Shown here one piece after another: positions 25,747 through 25,950 of a stretch of 25,950 bases of DNA. Below the pieces are notes generated by a model. It was not told the DNA's origin. It saw only the letters and a program-made list of their open reading frames with translations, and ran no database searches. Origin of the DNA: a virus; IMG/VR virus record IMGVR_UViG_3300013125_000045, positions 1 to 25,950 of that record. The stretch is one strand, 5' to 3'. Numbering within the stretch: the stretch's first letter is position 1; the number at the start of each line of letters is the position of its first letter. Made by a program: the position numbers and the translations under genes.

Positions 25747-25950
25747 TTAATTCGGTGAAATTGCTTGCATCCATATCATTGTTCCCTCTGGCAGATCGCT
25801 GTTTGTTTCGTTAGCTTTACTGGAAATCGGGTAGATATGAATCTGCTCATCTTTTTTGAAGACGATGACTTTCTTGACGTCATCGTCGATTTTCATGTCT
25901 TCTTTTATATCAATCACAACGCCTTCAGTTTCTTTGAGAAGGCACGATAG
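25747..25950 (-). CDS. Hypothetical protein, C-terminal part (cut by right edge)
   Basis: The frame is open from the edge for 67 residues to a stop at 25747, ending SDLPEGTMIWMQAISPN. The visible part is charged with alternating strands (MKIDDDVKKVIVFKKDEQIHIYPISSK). No family recognised. Twelve bases separate it from the next gene. Confidence 0.6.
   Translation of the reverse strand, partial: LSCLLKETEGVVIDIKEDMKIDDDVKKVIVFKKDEQIHIYPISSKANETNSDLPEGTMIWMQAISPN

Overview
This window is part of the genome of a large lytic tailed phage of the T4 type, probably a myovirus with a big genome. The evidence is a dense one-strand tRNA array, a T4 gp52-like topoisomerase subunit, phage nucleotide metabolism (class II ribonucleotide reductase, PRPP synthetase), an amidase endolysin, several free-standing homing endonucleases, and repeated copies of the T4 late-promoter box NATAAATA. 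The host is probably Gram-negative but cannot be named. Many starts lack a Shine-Dalgarno sequence, one has a perfect one, and one sigma70-like promoter is visible.

Region 1 (1-6200) is a minus-strand tRNA array. Twenty genes fold as ordinary cloverleaves: Met/CAT, Phe, Val x2, Glu x2, Ile/TAT, Ile/GAT, Ala, Pro x2, Thr x2, Trp, Asp x2, Lys/TTT, Tyr, Asn, Gly/TCC. About nine more loci are abnormal: interrupted, missing one acceptor strand, or apparently circularly permuted. Several compact structured RNAs lie between them (1723-1845, 2302-2412, 5960-6015). Five loci share a conserved sequence ending in GTTACTTCG. The array is colonised by a D12 adenine methyltransferase, an HNH endonuclease, two PD-(D/E)XK-type endonucleases and, at the left edge, the start of a GIY-YIG endonuclease.

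Region 2 (6200-9970) holds a terminator, a short ORF, three minus-strand membrane-protein genes, and a plus-strand acidic protein whose N-terminus resembles the T4 capsid-targeting signal.

Region 3 (9996-16720) is one long, tightly coupled minus-strand operon: two FkbM-type methyltransferases, a zinc-ribbon protein, a metallophosphoesterase, a DegT-type aminotransferase (short), a PglD/NeuD-like acyltransferase, a glycosyltransferase, a CatB/Vat-like acetyltransferase and small genes. It looks like a cassette for making and attaching a modified amino sugar.

Region 4 (16781-20752) holds a small lipoprotein gene with its own promoter and terminator, a second GIY-YIG endonuclease, class II ribonucleotide reductase, and an amidase on the plus strand.

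Region 5 (20738-25950) is a minus-strand operon running HD hydrolase -> four unknowns -> PRPP synthetase, then gp52 with small flanking genes and a gene cut by the right edge.

The most notable observations are: (a) four or five homing endonuclease genes share one layout, a hairpin that hides the start codon or ribosome site with a late promoter inside it, as known for T4 I-TevI; (b) a serine tRNA cloverleaf is encoded in permuted order; (c) a family of tRNA interruptions shares a 3' motif and, in two copies, a potential H-type pseudoknot, with one family member abutting an HNH gene.
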